IMG/VR virus record: IMGVR_UViG_3300010151_000010
Location: 1 to 64,000 of that record
DNA: 64,000 nucleotides
Reading direction: 5' to 3' (one strand)
Source of the DNA: a virus
Of the stretch, positions 8,029 to 23,000 are shown one piece after another. The first letter of the stretch is position 1, and each line of letters opens with the position of its first letter. The notes beneath the pieces were generated by a model. That model was not told the DNA's origin. It worked only from the letters and a program-made list of their open reading frames with translations, and did no database searches. The position numbers and the translations under genes were made by a program.

Positions 8029-11000
8029 ATGACTGTGATAGGCCGCTCCAATCATGCGTTCTTCTTTGATGGCGTGAGCGATAGTATCATTATTCCAGAA
8101 GGGCAGTTTACTGCGCTTGGTCATAAGACGCTTGATGGTGCGAGTGATGTAAGAAATATCCTCGATGAATCGCCGCACGGCCATCGTACACTAACTCCTT
8201 CATCTGGTAAGTTCTCCAATTATCTCGTCATCGAGGCTTGGATAATGCCAGATTGTGGCGGCACTGTGATAGAAAAGGAAGGGCAGTTCAAACTCACTGT
8301 AGGCAATGTAGATACTCCCGGCCCTGCAGTATTTGAGGTCTTTCTCAAGGATGGTGTGAGCACTCAAAGATTTCAACTTAGCACCGCTACTAAGCAGAGC
8401 ACCAGATATGAGGGCACTGTTTATCCATCTTCTTCATATGGTGGGATTCATGATTCATACAACAGATTCACAGGTTTAACCTATGATGATGCTACTGACC
8501 TAAATCGTAACCACAGGCCTCTACTTCACGTAGTTGCAGCAGTTAAATCGACGGCGATAGAGTTGTATGTGAATGGGTCGATTGTAGTCAGTAAAGACAT
8601 TAAGGATACCAATTTTACTTTGGCTAAGTCTAATGCTCATGTGTATGTAGGTGGTAAGGGCGGTCAGTTTAGAGGCGTCATCGAAGCCGTGCATCTGAAT
8701 GGAGGACTGAAAAATACTCATATTACTGGCAATACTCCATTACCAGACGGTAGCACTCAACTTCTCTATCGTTTCGAGGAGCCGATTAGTCCCATTGAGG
8801 GAATATACAACATTACCAATATCGCAACGAATGGCACTCAAGTTGGAGGGCAGTCTGTTACTATCTCGCAAATTACTCTCTCTGATGCAGAAGCGACGGC
8901 GCTTGCGAAGAAATTAACGGGGCTATCTACGGTTAGCGGCAATTATGCTTTCACGTCCTCCCCATATAGCAATGGAGATTATGAGATTACGCAGAGCACT
9001 TCTTCTGGAACAACCATGCGAAAGATTCCTCATGTTCCATACAATATACTCGTTAATCCGGGTAGCATCAATCCGAATACTAAGATACCTAATCAGACTC
9101 CTCCAGAGAGACTCAGACTTCATAATATCAATGTGGACACTAATACTTGTCTTGTTTCCAGTATTCATCTTGACTTTGCCGCAACTCCAACAAGCGGTAT
9201 TAGAGGAATGCTTCATACATCCCGTAGCACCGATGTAGACAATCATTTCGTGGTCATAGGTGCAGACTTACTGATAGATAGTGGGACTGGGAAGCCGTAT
9301 CAACCTCCTCACTTCTCTTCTCAGATAGTGGATAGAACGGGGCAGATGGTGATAGATGAGGGGATATTCGAGTCTCATGGCTTCGTGTATTCGAGTCGAA
9401 TGGCTACTACTACCTCCGACCCCGATAATCCCTATGCAGTTGTATGGCCCACTTCATTAGATGCTGCATTTCAAATCGGACATAGTGGGAGACATACGTT
9501 GAACCATGTTGATGGTCATGAGTTCCTTAGAATACTCCCAAGAGCCAACGATGAGATAATCGACCAACAGATAGATGGCTCGGCAGATATAATCGACATT
9601 ATGTATGATGATGCTCAGAAAGGTGTCGATAAGCAGATATCTGTCAATAGCAGGGTAGATGTATACAGAGAGGCTGGAAACTTCAAGATAAACGATGTAG
9701 TTAATTCGAGCACTGTTACAGCCGCCTTCAATTCGTATCACAATACATCTTCACCTCCTGCTGGAAAGAAGAAACTCATAGCCATCGGCGGTCCTAATTT
9801 TGACTTCACTCCATTCATGCTAAAGGGGCCAGTACCAGCATGGAAAGGCACCTTTAATGACGAAACAAGAAAATTCCATCTTCGACCCTCGAAGGAAAGC
9901 AGAGTAGCATTATTGCATGTTCCGCAATTGAGCAGCACCAATGTCAAGTTCGCTCCATATGTTGAGATTCACTACAACGCAGTAGACCTTACTGGAGCAA
10001 GCATGAGTGGAACAACCCAACCCCTATTGATGGTTGAGAAAACCGTTCCTGCTTCCGATGTGGCTACTGGTGGTGGCTCTTACATCTATGATGCCATAAT
10101 CAATGCCATAGGCTCTGGAAAGACTCTCTATTCGCCGGGCGGTTATATTGACATCGCTGCTATCGCAGAACTCTCATTGAATAGTTTAGCCATGCCTCAT
10201 TCTATGATAGGTGATGTAAGTGAGGGATATTCGGCAGACGATGAGTTAGATGATTCCCTTACTCCTTACAGGTTCACTGATGGTGTAGGTGCAGTAAACT
10301 TCACTCCCAGAGCAGATGCTGACTCGATTCAGAATAGTCCACCGAAAGTGATTGTGGAATCAGTAAGTAGCACTGGAACTCATGAGTCGGTATTCAATAG
10401 GATAGCATTGAACAAAGTGGAGCAGAAAGTAAATCTCACAGACAAAGGGTTGTATTCCAGAGTTGAACCACACACAACGGCAGACAGTCCTTCTGCTGGA
10501 GAGTTCGATACTGCTACCGCATCGTCTTCTACGCCGATTCACGAAGTCTTCGATATCATAGACAATATCGAGATAGTAGATTCGCCCACATCAGACACCA
10601 GAATAATCATTCAACCATCTGATAGAAGGAGAACCAATCAACTGACTAACGTCAAGTCATTAGTCTCCACTTCAGATGATGCGAACACAGCCTCGCTCAT
10701 GTATCTCATGAGTCGCGCTCGTGTGAGAAGCATAGAAGAAACTGAGGGAGAAGGGCAGAACTTCACTACCATACGCTGCATTGGTCTTTCTGAAGCAGCA
10801 ACTTCCCGTTCCATCAATGAGATAGGTAGAGGAAGTCCAGACTCTCATATCGTCAAGGAGATAGAGCCGAACTCACCTGTGGTAACAGTCACGCTTGGAG
10901 GACCGGGGCAGGGAGCGATGGACACAAAGCCTACGAATCAGCCAAGTATTCTCGCTCATGAACCATATTCTTCTCGTCGTGCTTTTGCAGCAATGGCCCA

Positions 11001-14000
11001 TAAGTTGGTGGCTAACTTCAGTAATGGAGCCGATGTGCTTCATGTAAAGGCCATCAATAATGAATCTGCAGATATGCAAAGTTGGGGCACTTACGGATTC
11101 CCACGTTATGGTAGGGTGTATCTTGCAGATGGGAGCAGTGGGAAGTATGATTCCAAGAATGGAACGACCTTCACGTTTTCATTAGGTGCGCTGGGTTCGG
11201 GCGACTTCGTCTCATCGAGCGGTGTCGAATATACCTCGATGGCGAGACTGCTCAATGCTACTGGTTTTCTCAAAGGAGAAACGAGTGGAACCCCGACTCT
11301 GGAAGGTATTTTCACTGTATACAATGAACCAGACTTTGGGGAGCAGTCGAGGATAGAGAATGGTAGCACTGTGAATGACCGTATGTTCCAGAGTATGAGT
11401 GATGTTAGCCACGATTACCAATTAGGCACCCAATACGCCAGCACTCGCGCTTTGGCCGAGATACCTTTCTTCTCTCATCAGTTCTTTGACAGTGGGGTGG
11501 GCCCAGATAATGGATTCAAGATTCACATAGACGCCACTCACACTGCTCACACGTGGAACCCAAGTCCAGTAGGGAGACGGCTCAAGGACGTAATGCCAGC
11601 AGACAGGGAGGCTCAATCTGCGTATTCACACGCTTTGGCTAACAGGGAATATATCAACTCGACATTCATCACAAAATGGGATGCGTCTAACAAACGTCTC
11701 TATGTGAACGACATCAATGTGTTCCCGGATGCTACCACATCGACAGGCACTTACAGAGGAGTAACGACAGCATACAGATACAGAAAGGTCTGGCTCGGTA
11801 ACGGAGAGTGGGCTTGGTATAGTGGAGTGAACACAGGTGACAAGTATCTTACCATCGTTGATGCAGAATACGGCCACACAAGTAATTTTCTTGATGGACT
11901 CGATGTAGGCACTCCCGTTTTTGCTGGCGGAATCGGTTTTGATGATACTCTCTCCCCTCTGGCATCAGACGAGTTTACTCCATCGTCTGACTTTGAAGGC
12001 AGAAGCGAGTATTACTACGACGCAGCCAGTGTAAAGACGCAGGGCGGAAATGTGGATTACGGTCTGCGCCAATATGCGAGCGCAGTGGAGTTCAAGGCTG
12101 GTCCGGAAAGTAATCCCCATGCTGCGCACATGGAGACTAAGCGAGCCACCACTACTGTGCTGAGCGCTACAGAATACAGTCTTGGAACCCTATTGAAAGC
12201 GATAGTGATAACCGTACCTGATGAGGACTTCTCAAAATTCCCAAGCCTCGGTTATGATGAGATGCAGAATATGCCCATTGGCACTGGGACATTGCGATAC
12301 TCAGTTCAGTATGATGATGGCACTAATGTGTTCGATTATCAGTATCATGGGCATTTGAAGAAACTCCCGCTATCACCTACAGTAGATATACCTGAGAATG
12401 GCCTTGTTCTCGTATACCTCCAAACCACACCTCTCTATCCAGCATCGCTCAATGGAAAGAAGATTACGCTCGCTAAGAAGTGCAGGGATGTCATTAGTTC
12501 TAACATGACTACCGCACTCACAACCACAAGTCAGATGCACCCGCTATGGAGCGAACTCAATGACAATCTGATGATTGACACGAACATAGTAATCACTGCA
12601 CAAGCGGCGAATAGCAGCGCTCCCTATACCATTGAGATAACCAATCAGACTGGTAAGAACGTCAACGACCTCCACGGTCTCAATGTCAAGAAAGACGACA
12701 TCCTCTACTACAAGACCACTGCTAACGTCATTCACAAGATAGGGACTGTGACTAAGGTCACAGAAGCGCTTGCTAATGACAAGCAGACGATAACGCTGAG
12801 CGCTGCCACACCGATAATTCCAGCCAATGCCAAATTAGCAGTGCGGATAGGCGATTATGAGGACAAGGACGCCATACTCAATGCCAAGTGGCTCAACCCC
12901 TATGCACCGGGTGGATTGCGAAACGGGGATACGGTATGGGCCAATATGTCTTACAACAACCCCCATGCAGTTGAGGGGCTATTCGCAAAGAGCAGGGGAG
13001 TTCTGAATGAAGCGCAGGTATGGAAGGAGTTTAACGGAGGAAAAGGAGATTTGGATACGACTAATCCAAGAGATAGTATACCGCTTGAAAACTTCCTAAT
13101 TGGAAACACCTGCCTTGAAACTGCGAGGAATTACGTACAACACGTGAATAGGACTGTGGAGGAGAACTACAAGGCGCTGGGTCTCACAGCCGCTCAAGCC
13201 CCCACTGTGGCCTACGTAGACCCATATCTGGCTGAAGATGGACACGCACGCGTGCTTTTGTATGATACTGCGCACGATAGGGAGTTTGTAGCCTTCCAAG
13301 ATATTCACATGCAGGTGCAGTCAAGCGCCCAAGCCGCAGAGATAGGTTGGCCGAAGGAAGTCGTGGAAGATGGTGGCACAAGCAGAAGCAGACTCGACAA
13401 GATTACTGCGACATACAACGGCTCTGGTCCAAGCCCATGGACTACGCAGATAGACGTGGCTAACGGATTCCTTTCACAGAATCCCTACATACGAGGTACT
13501 CAACAGTCTAAGTTCATCGAGAGCGCATACGCTCATGACCTTGCTAACAGGCATACGCTTGATTTGCTTGAAAGTAGCACTTATCGTGACTCTCCAATAG
13601 CATCGGGAGTTCTAATTAACAAACCTCTCAATCCTACATATTATTCGGCAGGATACACAGGGGCTATGGTAGTAGATGGTGTTGATGCCACAACTGTCTA
13701 CTCTGTGGGTGATACACTCTTCAGTTCAGTCGGCGCTATTGCGGGTTTAATCACAGCGATTTCGCCTACATCAATCACAGTTGGTGGAGGTATTGCTGTG
13801 CAGTTGGCTAATAACCAGAATCTACAGTCTAACGTTAATTTGACGCTTCCCGATGATGGTAGGAAGATAGCAGGCGCGAGATTGTATGGTAAGGCTCACG
13901 GTCACCATGTCCATACGGGCTATTCGTTCGGTGGAACAGTATCTGGTCTCAGCGTTGATAATAGTGTGACTTCGAGGACTAATGACTCTGTGGCTCTCTA

Positions 14001-17000
14001 CAAGGTTGCAGATGGTTATCACTCATTTACCAGAATACCAGTTGATTCGTTTGATACCTTTACGAATGAACTGGTGAGACTTAGAAACGGAACGACAAAC
14101 TGTTCCTTCCGTGACCCTTCAACATTCTTTGATACTCCAGATGGGACCAGAGTGATTCCCGCTTTCCTTTGTCTAAAAGGAATACGTAGCACGACACTTG
14201 ACTTGTCATCTCACGAAGAGAGTAGACTCCAACATCTGCCTCAGTGGAAGGACATGGACTTCGTTAGGAGGCTTACGATAGACTGCGGTGAGGTTGCTCA
14301 GAAGGATGGAGTAGTCAATACTGAGGCAGCAGCGCAGGAAATTGTGCGATTAATCAACCAACATGCTGCTCTAAACGCTCGTTATACAGATGGTTCCGCG
14401 CACGACCCTGCACCATTCTGGCATACCGATAACAATGACCGAGGAACTCACATGGGGTATATTCGTGCCCATATCGGCAGAGAAGTTCAGGATTTGAACG
14501 GAGATACAGGTTACACGGTAGTGATTCACAGCACAGTGCCCGGCGCTACTGGCAGGAACTTCTGCACATGGCTCGACAATAGCACAGGACAACACCCCTA
14601 TCAACCGCAGTTCCTCATCGGTCATGGTGGAAGGTGGCGTAACTTCTGGGCATTGCCCGAAGAGGGTGAGGGGGAGAATATGCATCCCGCGCCATTGCCT
14701 CTGAATAAGCATGGAAGACCATTTGCCCCAATCACCACATTACAGCAGTATATCACTGCAGAAGAAAGCGGAGAGGAAGTCAGAAGCGTTGCTGAGTTTG
14801 AGGAAGATAGTGTTCTTAGAGCAGTATCTGATACAGTAAGTGGAAAGAATCACAACACAATAAACAATGAATCTTTCTCGCTCAAGGGTTCATCTTCCAC
14901 ACTTGTGAAAGGTCTCAGAGTTGGCAGTAGAGCAACCTCTCGTATCAATTTCGGAGGACTGGTAGCCAGTGGAGTGCCCGGTTGGGCGCCAGATGCTGGG
15001 ATTTGGGGCTTCGGAAAGATTGGAGATACCAAGTTCAATAAGCGATACGGTTCATCTTCGGTGACATCATACAGCAGTCATGTGCCAACTGTAGATAAGT
15101 TGTCTGACGCAATAGGTAGCGGTCAATTATACGGTTTTAGACTCAAGGACAATGTTGGTTCTGAGTCTGGGCTAAGGTTCGTATATCGGAAGATGGGTGA
15201 TTCTTTCGCCAATGAGAACACCACCTTACCTTCAACAATAGAGGAGGAGGTCTGCGTTTTCTTTGATGATAGAGACGTAGCACAAGGCGGATTTACTGTC
15301 GGTAATCACATGCACGGCACAGGAGACGCTACGGGTAGAATGGATTTTGGTGTATTGTCCATAGAATCGAGTTCGTGGAAAGGAGCAAGATGGAGAGGAG
15401 TTCATGCTCCAAGTATTGCTGCTTACGTCGGCACGGCCGTATCGGGCACTAAAATGACGATAACGTTCCCTGCGCCTTTCGATGCTGCATTTTCTGATGA
15501 TAAATTAGGATATTTGGGCTTCCCAAGAGAAAACGGTCTGATACAGATTTCGGATATTGACGGCGATGGCGACGCTGATGTTGGTCTGACTCTCTCATAC
15601 ACAAGAAGGGATGGTAATGTATTCTACGGTATCACAGGTTTACCAAGTTGGACTGATACGAATTATCTCATCACTCCTGTATTGAATTGGACTACTCTTG
15701 TCACTGACGAACTTATGGCTGCCGTAACTGCCGCCGCAATAAACGCTGGAAGGGAAGTAAATACCGAAGATGGGCATATCTTCGATTGTACTGAGATGTA
15801 TGCGGCAGACGGGCGAACTTTCGGTGAATGGGGCGTCAGCGAAAATGCTGTGCGCATTCGGGCATACAATACTCAGAAGCCGGTAATTCCTCTAAATGAG
15901 GCGTTTTCTGCTACTCTTCATCGTGACTTTGGCATTCAAGCGGCTCATCTTGAGTTCGGAGAGGTCAAAAAGGTTACAAGACCCACAGGTACTGCTGACT
16001 GGGACTTCGATACCGGGTCGAATTATGCCACATCTCGTGCAGTCACAGACGCATTGATAGATGATAGCAGAGGCATAGACTGCGGCTACATCCCCTATAC
16101 CCTCTTGCAGATTCGTTCCTTTGCACGTGGTCCTCATGCTAATACTGCAACACCTAATTTGGTCGATTCTAAGAATACTCCAGTCAATATCAATGAATGG
16201 AGAGAGAATCTCAAGGGTATACGATATACGAGGTCGTCCGGCGACCATATCTTACCGCATATTGATACTCCACATTCTGTGCTAAATATGGGTTGGACTG
16301 CTATTCCTACTACGCCTAATCTGGTAACAGATTACGCTGCTGGATATCCAATAGGTTGGACAGATGCAATAGCGATAGACACAGGAAATTCTGCCAATAT
16401 AGCAGTAGGAGACATAGTCGCTACGAATAATGGTAAGGTGGTAGGAGAGGTCACTGTAGTAAACGGCACTGCTTCATTCACAATAGGTGGAGGAACTCAG
16501 ACGAGTTTGCCTGATGGCAGTATCATAAACAAGAGATTGACTGGTTCTGCTGGTGGAGTAGGTTGGCTTACAAGCGCAACACTCGGCGCTGCCATGTTCC
16601 ACTTTATGATACCCGCTGGAAATGATTCGGGTAATATCCCATCATTCGGAGAGAAAAAGAAAGTATGGTTGAATGAGAAGGATTCTCTTTTCGCTGAGAG
16701 TAAGAGGGGAGCGACCAGTTCAACCGTGCTTTCTTGGGACATCGAAAACGCTGAAGGTAACATAACAAGAGACGCACCATATTGGAATAATCTTCTATCA
16801 CTTAGCAATAACAGAGATTTCGATGGACTGCGCTCCATAGGTAGTGTCTTCTCAGAACCGGTTGTATATTTCAGAGGGGGAAAAAGCAGCAGCGACCACA
16901 GCGTGCCTCTTTACTTCGGAGGCGGATTCAGTGGCGTTACGCTCGATGTGAATGACGGCACTAATAATGACTACTCCACATTCTACACACATCCATACGC

Positions 17001-20000
17001 TAATGGTCCAACGGGAGTGGCTGGTATACAGAACGCTAACGAGATATCTACCAGTTTCGCTATGATGGACTGCAATGCTATGTTTGCCTTCTTCCCCGGT
17101 GCGGCTCTCTGCAACCAACACAGAGGTAGTATCAATCCACCAGCATTCAATCGAGACAACATACTCTCACCAGATTTGGGTAGAGGGGGCTCACTTTACG
17201 CCAGCACAGGGGAGATAAAGGCCAAACCAGTTCCTCTCGTATTACGATTCACTCATCCTACAGCACGTTATGAAGACCATGTTGATGGAGTAGATATCGA
17301 CAACAAGACGACATATATCATCTTTGGACCGGGGCAGGCATTCCCATTCACACAGGAAGTCGCAGATGCTGCTTCGGGCCACAACACACTGGAGCCTTTC
17401 TCTGGTAGAATCATCTATACTGGTAATTCTTGGGCAAGCGTGCCCTCTTTAGGCGGTTCTAACAATAAGTTCCCGAACTCGATAGTCAATGACCAAGGAA
17501 AGTATAGACCGCACTCAAAATCATACTACAATGCTACTGCTGGCTTCCATTGGAAAGCGATGGTGAATTGGGAGACTCCTGCTGGATATTGTTGGAAGAA
17601 CTCGGCTAACAGTGGTAGTGCGGGCCTGTTCCAGAGGCCGGAGCATGGTAGGATGTATGGTCAGTTATTGAATGACGACTCAATACACAATGCAGAGGAT
17701 TTCGAGCAAGTGCATCCTAAAATGCATGTTCCACTTATCGGTTACGGCATTACGATGGGTGCCGATACGGTATTCCATATGGATGGGGGTTTCCACGCAG
17801 GTGGGTCTTGGTTAGATAATCAGTTTACGTTTAATCCAGTTCATCCAAAGAAGAATACTCGGATTACTGGTGGTAATTCATCAAGCACATGGACAAGAGA
17901 TAACCAGATTCATCCTACTGCTTTCAGAGTCGCTGGACCCTTGATGGCTACAATACAGGATTATATCGGTAGTAGCACAGATTTCTCAATTGGAAACACC
18001 AAGAACGAATACATCCTGATAGATGGGACAAGATGTCAGAATGGAGAAGAACTCGCAACTGTAGTAGGAGCAGCCATCAACGCTTTCCCCGGTGCTGGAG
18101 CACTCAAGAGTATGGGAGGCACTCACATGCCTTCTATGGGTAATGCAATGCGACAAGACCGCTATGGATGGGTAGATTTAGGCACTGTTGGCTCTTACAA
18201 TCATAGCACCTATCCGCAATATGTCGAAAGCGCCGTAAATGCCAGCCAAACACTATTGGAACAGATTCCCGCTTCGGGTTGGCTGAGAGTCAATACCGAT
18301 GATGACAGTGAAGGGGATTCTGTGGACCCCGGTTGGGCGGTGTATCACTCTCGTGACGTAATTGCTTCAGGAGGTGATTGGAAAGTAAGATTCCATCTTG
18401 CACCTAATGCGATAAGAGGCCAGACTGTATTTGAGTATGATACTACATGGGCTAATCACAAAGCAAGCAATGCAAATAGCAATCCTACGACTTTGAGTGG
18501 TAATCTGTATGTTTGGAGTAAAGCCGGAATAATGCAATTCAACAACGAAGATGTAAGTGCACGAGACCACATGACGCAAGTTCACTTCTCAGGCATAGTT
18601 GATGCAATAGACAGGACGAGGCCAGTAGGTGTGGCCGGTTGGCATGGAGAGCGGTATTCATATCTCAATAGTCTCAAGATAAGCACCAGCGTAACGAAGA
18701 ATGATTCGACTACTACAGCAACCGGATATGCTGCTGGATTAGGAGCATATCATTCAATGCTGGGATTCTCACCATACGGCTCTGCTGGTTCCGTTATGAG
18801 CACATACGGCACAGTTCCAGTAGTTGCTCCTATGCGACATAGTCCCGAAAGCACTCCTACCATCAATGGCGCAGGAGATAACCTTGATACTTACATCACG
18901 AAGGCAAGTCTGTATACAAATTATACATTAGATGCTAATGGGCGAACACCTGCTAATGGACAAGGCTACTTCAAGGACACAGATACTACGGATAACTCAA
19001 ACCAATGGGCAAAACCCACAAATTACGAGATATCAACCACTTTACCAAAGGAACTCTCATTGCCACAGGGATTGTATAGTAATGCATTCCTTGTAGTCAG
19101 TTACAACTCTGAAAGTTCTTTGATAGCGAAGTTCGATAGAGATGCAATTACGGCCACAGGTGATTGGTTACATGTTAAGGGCGAAGGAACTGACCCCATC
19201 CATTATGCTGGAACTACACTATGGGATGAAAGATTCCACGGTCAAGACCGCTTTATTGCACCTGCAAACGCTGGTCCTAATGTCGAGGCTCTAATTGTAG
19301 ATAACACAACTGTTCCAACGATAGCAAATGCTCTCGCAGACAATTCCTCTGATGCTCCATTTAATGGCGATGTCGGGACATATTTCCACGGTGCAGTATC
19401 AGATGACCTCAATCTCAAGAACGCAACACCCGGACGTGCTAAGACTGGTGATTTACTCTTCGATTTAGACTACTCTGTTGGTTCTGTGCTTCTTGAAAGT
19501 GAAGATGCAGAACGTAATGTATCTGATAACCATCAAGATATGGACGGCACTGGATATTCCTATACTGCAAGCGGGAACTATCCTAACGAGTATTGGATGG
19601 GTGACGTGAATGCATTTGACATGTATAAAAACTCAGCAGCAAAAAACTTCTCAGTCGAACACATAGTTTGGAAAAGAATGGATGGCGGCAATCTCAGTTT
19701 ACCCACTATCAACGCACGAGGCCTTGGTGCAGTGCCGTGGATGACGAGGGTGAAGAATAACACAGCCTACACTACAGGAGAAAAATTGTATGGGAATGTT
19801 AGATTTACTTTCGAGACAACAAATAGCGCTATGTTACCTGTGTTACAAGCGCAGGAACTTGCACACCCTGAGTTGATGAGGAAACACCCATACAAGATGG
19901 GGAATGTGCTTACTATACCGAATGAAGAGATACAATTCCAGAGTATTACTGTAACAGATGATGCGGGGCAAACACACAAGATAGAGGGTGGTAGTCCGCT

Positions 20001-23000
20001 GGGGACTATCATACGTGGCTTCCGCACGCCGGAAAATCGTGGCGTGGAAGGCAACGGACCAGCACTCGCTAACTCTGGAAAGACTCCTAATCTCAAAGTG
20101 CAACTACCGAATCCCGATTCCATACCGGGAAATATCGTAGTGCGCTCAGGATTCGACCCACTGCAAGCCTATCAGAACGAAACTATGGGAACAGGAGGTA
20201 TGATACACCCAGATTTAGGTGCCGACACAATAGGCCATCTTTTCGATAACAGTGTAGTGGGGCCAAGAAAAGGACCGACATACGAAGACCATAATTGGGA
20301 GAGAATAGACCCCATAACATTCGATTCTGAAGTAGGAGCATGGGTAAATAACGAGCCACTACATACGTCCTACGAATTACATGATAGGACTCTATTCTTC
20401 CATGTCTGTAAGATGGGACACAGTCACACTCATCGTTATCCGACTATTTACAGTCATACTAACGGTGTGGTAAACGATAGTGTATCGGTTACACAAACAC
20501 TTGGTGCAAATAATTGGAATGCTGAGACTGGCGTTCTTACAATAGACGGGGCACTGAATACTGAGGTTTTCAATGCAGGATTTGGAACGAAAGAGGCGAA
20601 GGACGGAAGAAAGTTCCTCAGAGTGTATAATCCCATAACGGATGAAGGAGTTGTTTGCTCATATCTTGCTGAAAATGATACAACCATGGAGATTGTAGGA
20701 GATGTTGATTTTACTGCCTTTATGGCGGAAAACACAACTACTGCTCTGAAAGTTGTTCCATCTTACTATATACCCGGTGGAAGCACGCGTTTCTTTGCGT
20801 CAAGACGCTTACGTGACCATGCTGAAGTATCTGGAAATTCCCCAGATATGGCCCATACGCGCTATTTTGCCAGTGATACGATAGCATACAATGCATACAG
20901 TAAACCAAAGATGACGCCTATGCCATATCCCAGAATGGGACATCACTTCATCACGCCCACAATGCCTATGCTGCCCGGACACTGGGCTCATCCTGCATAT
21001 CAGAGTCTGTATAATCGTCATCTTGCTGATTACAACATGAGTGTTGGATTCACAGATTCCGCTCGTTTCGACGAACACACCACTGCAATTAACAAGAAAT
21101 CGGGTATCAACAATTCTATGGTAACGCAATATGGCGGAACAGAAAGCACGTCACTGCAAGACAATACTCATCCAATGGATGCTGAAATCAACTTCAGTGG
21201 CATAAACGCAGCACCTTCTGGCCCAAGCGATATTCATGGTGGAGCATTCACTTTGATGTTTGAAACAGGCTTGAAGTATGACGGTTACGGTGTTTTGGCC
21301 TCTGCTGGTTCATTAGCGGGCGCAGTGAACAAAGCGGGCGGACATAGCATCGTTCTCGAAGCCGCAGCCAACTACACACTCGCAAAGCACTTCCCCGACC
21401 CTGCTGAAGTTGGAGCCTATCAAATCATCATACAACCAAATCTGTTCAATAACCAACTTGTTGGTTTCCACAACAACATCACTACAGAACTTACCAGTCA
21501 GCAAGTAAACACGGTAATAGGCATCAATGAGAGCACTGCAAAAGGCGGGCTAACATTAGTTTTGGCAAAAGCCACACAAGCAGATGTGCGTGGTTGTGAG
21601 GTATTCATCAACGAAGCCATGCTCGATGTTAATCCTGATTTCGGTAGTCAATTCACGAATACGCCTCCACTAATGCTTCATAATGCACATGGAATACAGA
21701 TGACGGAGTCTCCCGCATTTACAAGAAGAGGGTTTCCTTACTCAACTATGTTCTCAGACTCTTCGCCGGGTCACACATTACACATACCATGGTGGAGTAT
21801 ACTTCACAAGAACGGAGTGCCCGCGTCTAACTTCCGAAAACTATCGCAATATGCACCAGATGATTACTTCATGTATTCAAGAAATGGGTTTGGAAGTATA
21901 GGCAATCAACAAACTATCAATGGATATACCTCAACATACCTCGACATATACTCCAAACTACAACAAATTGTCAGTCTCAATCCAAAATGCATTGTTGAAT
22001 CCTTCAATACAGGTGGGACAATTACCGTAGACAATGCAAATCTATTCCCATTAACCTCTCATTACGCTCAGGAGATTGAATACACGGCAAAGAATGGGGA
22101 TATCTATTCTAAACCGTATACAAAGAGAAGCGGTAATGATGCTGCAAATGTGAATGTGCCTAATACCATCTATTTGGCTGCTAAATCAGGTGCAGATAAT
22201 TTCTGGGATAACATATACGATGGTGCAGAACTACGATTGTCGCATTCATACAATACATTATCTGCAAGTAAACTACTTACAGATAGAAAGAAGAGTGTAT
22301 TTGCGAATATACTACCAGATATAGTGAATGGTAATCGTGATACATATTCATCTCATATACCAGATGCTTTCTTATGTATGTGGCATCCTAATTTAGGAAG
22401 GCCAAATACATATTTTTCAGATAGTCGAACTACTTGGGGAAGTGTTGCTGTGGATAAAGCATCATATAATTCAATGCCAGAACACTTTGAGACTATACAT
22501 TATCATGATTTTACACATGCTATGAGTGCTGGACCATTTGACTTCCTAATTATGACACCTAACATATCGAAGACAGGAGAAACAGTTGCTGCTACAACTG
22601 GCACTGACCACCAAGCAGGAGGAACCGATGTAATGTTGAGCGGTTTCTGGCCTTGTGGGAGTCGTGGCGGCCCTCATGTCAGCAAACTTGACCTTTTCAG
22701 TTATGCAAGCGCATCTTGGAATGTGCACAATCACAGCGATGGAAATCCCAATTTCACTTCCAGCGACCTTCGAGAATGGGTAGATAGCGATGATGACGGC
22801 AGTTATTCTGTCTCTTCAGGCATTACAACGGCCGCTATGGGGTCTTCTCGAAGAAAACCGTATGGCTACCGTAACGCTATACGTCAAGCCTGTAACAGGC
22901 CTACATACGGTCTCAGTCCGACCAGAGCAGTCTATGAGGCAAGCCCAACAGGGTCGGGCATTAAAACCCTTGATTATGACGCTGGACCACTGGTTCAGAC

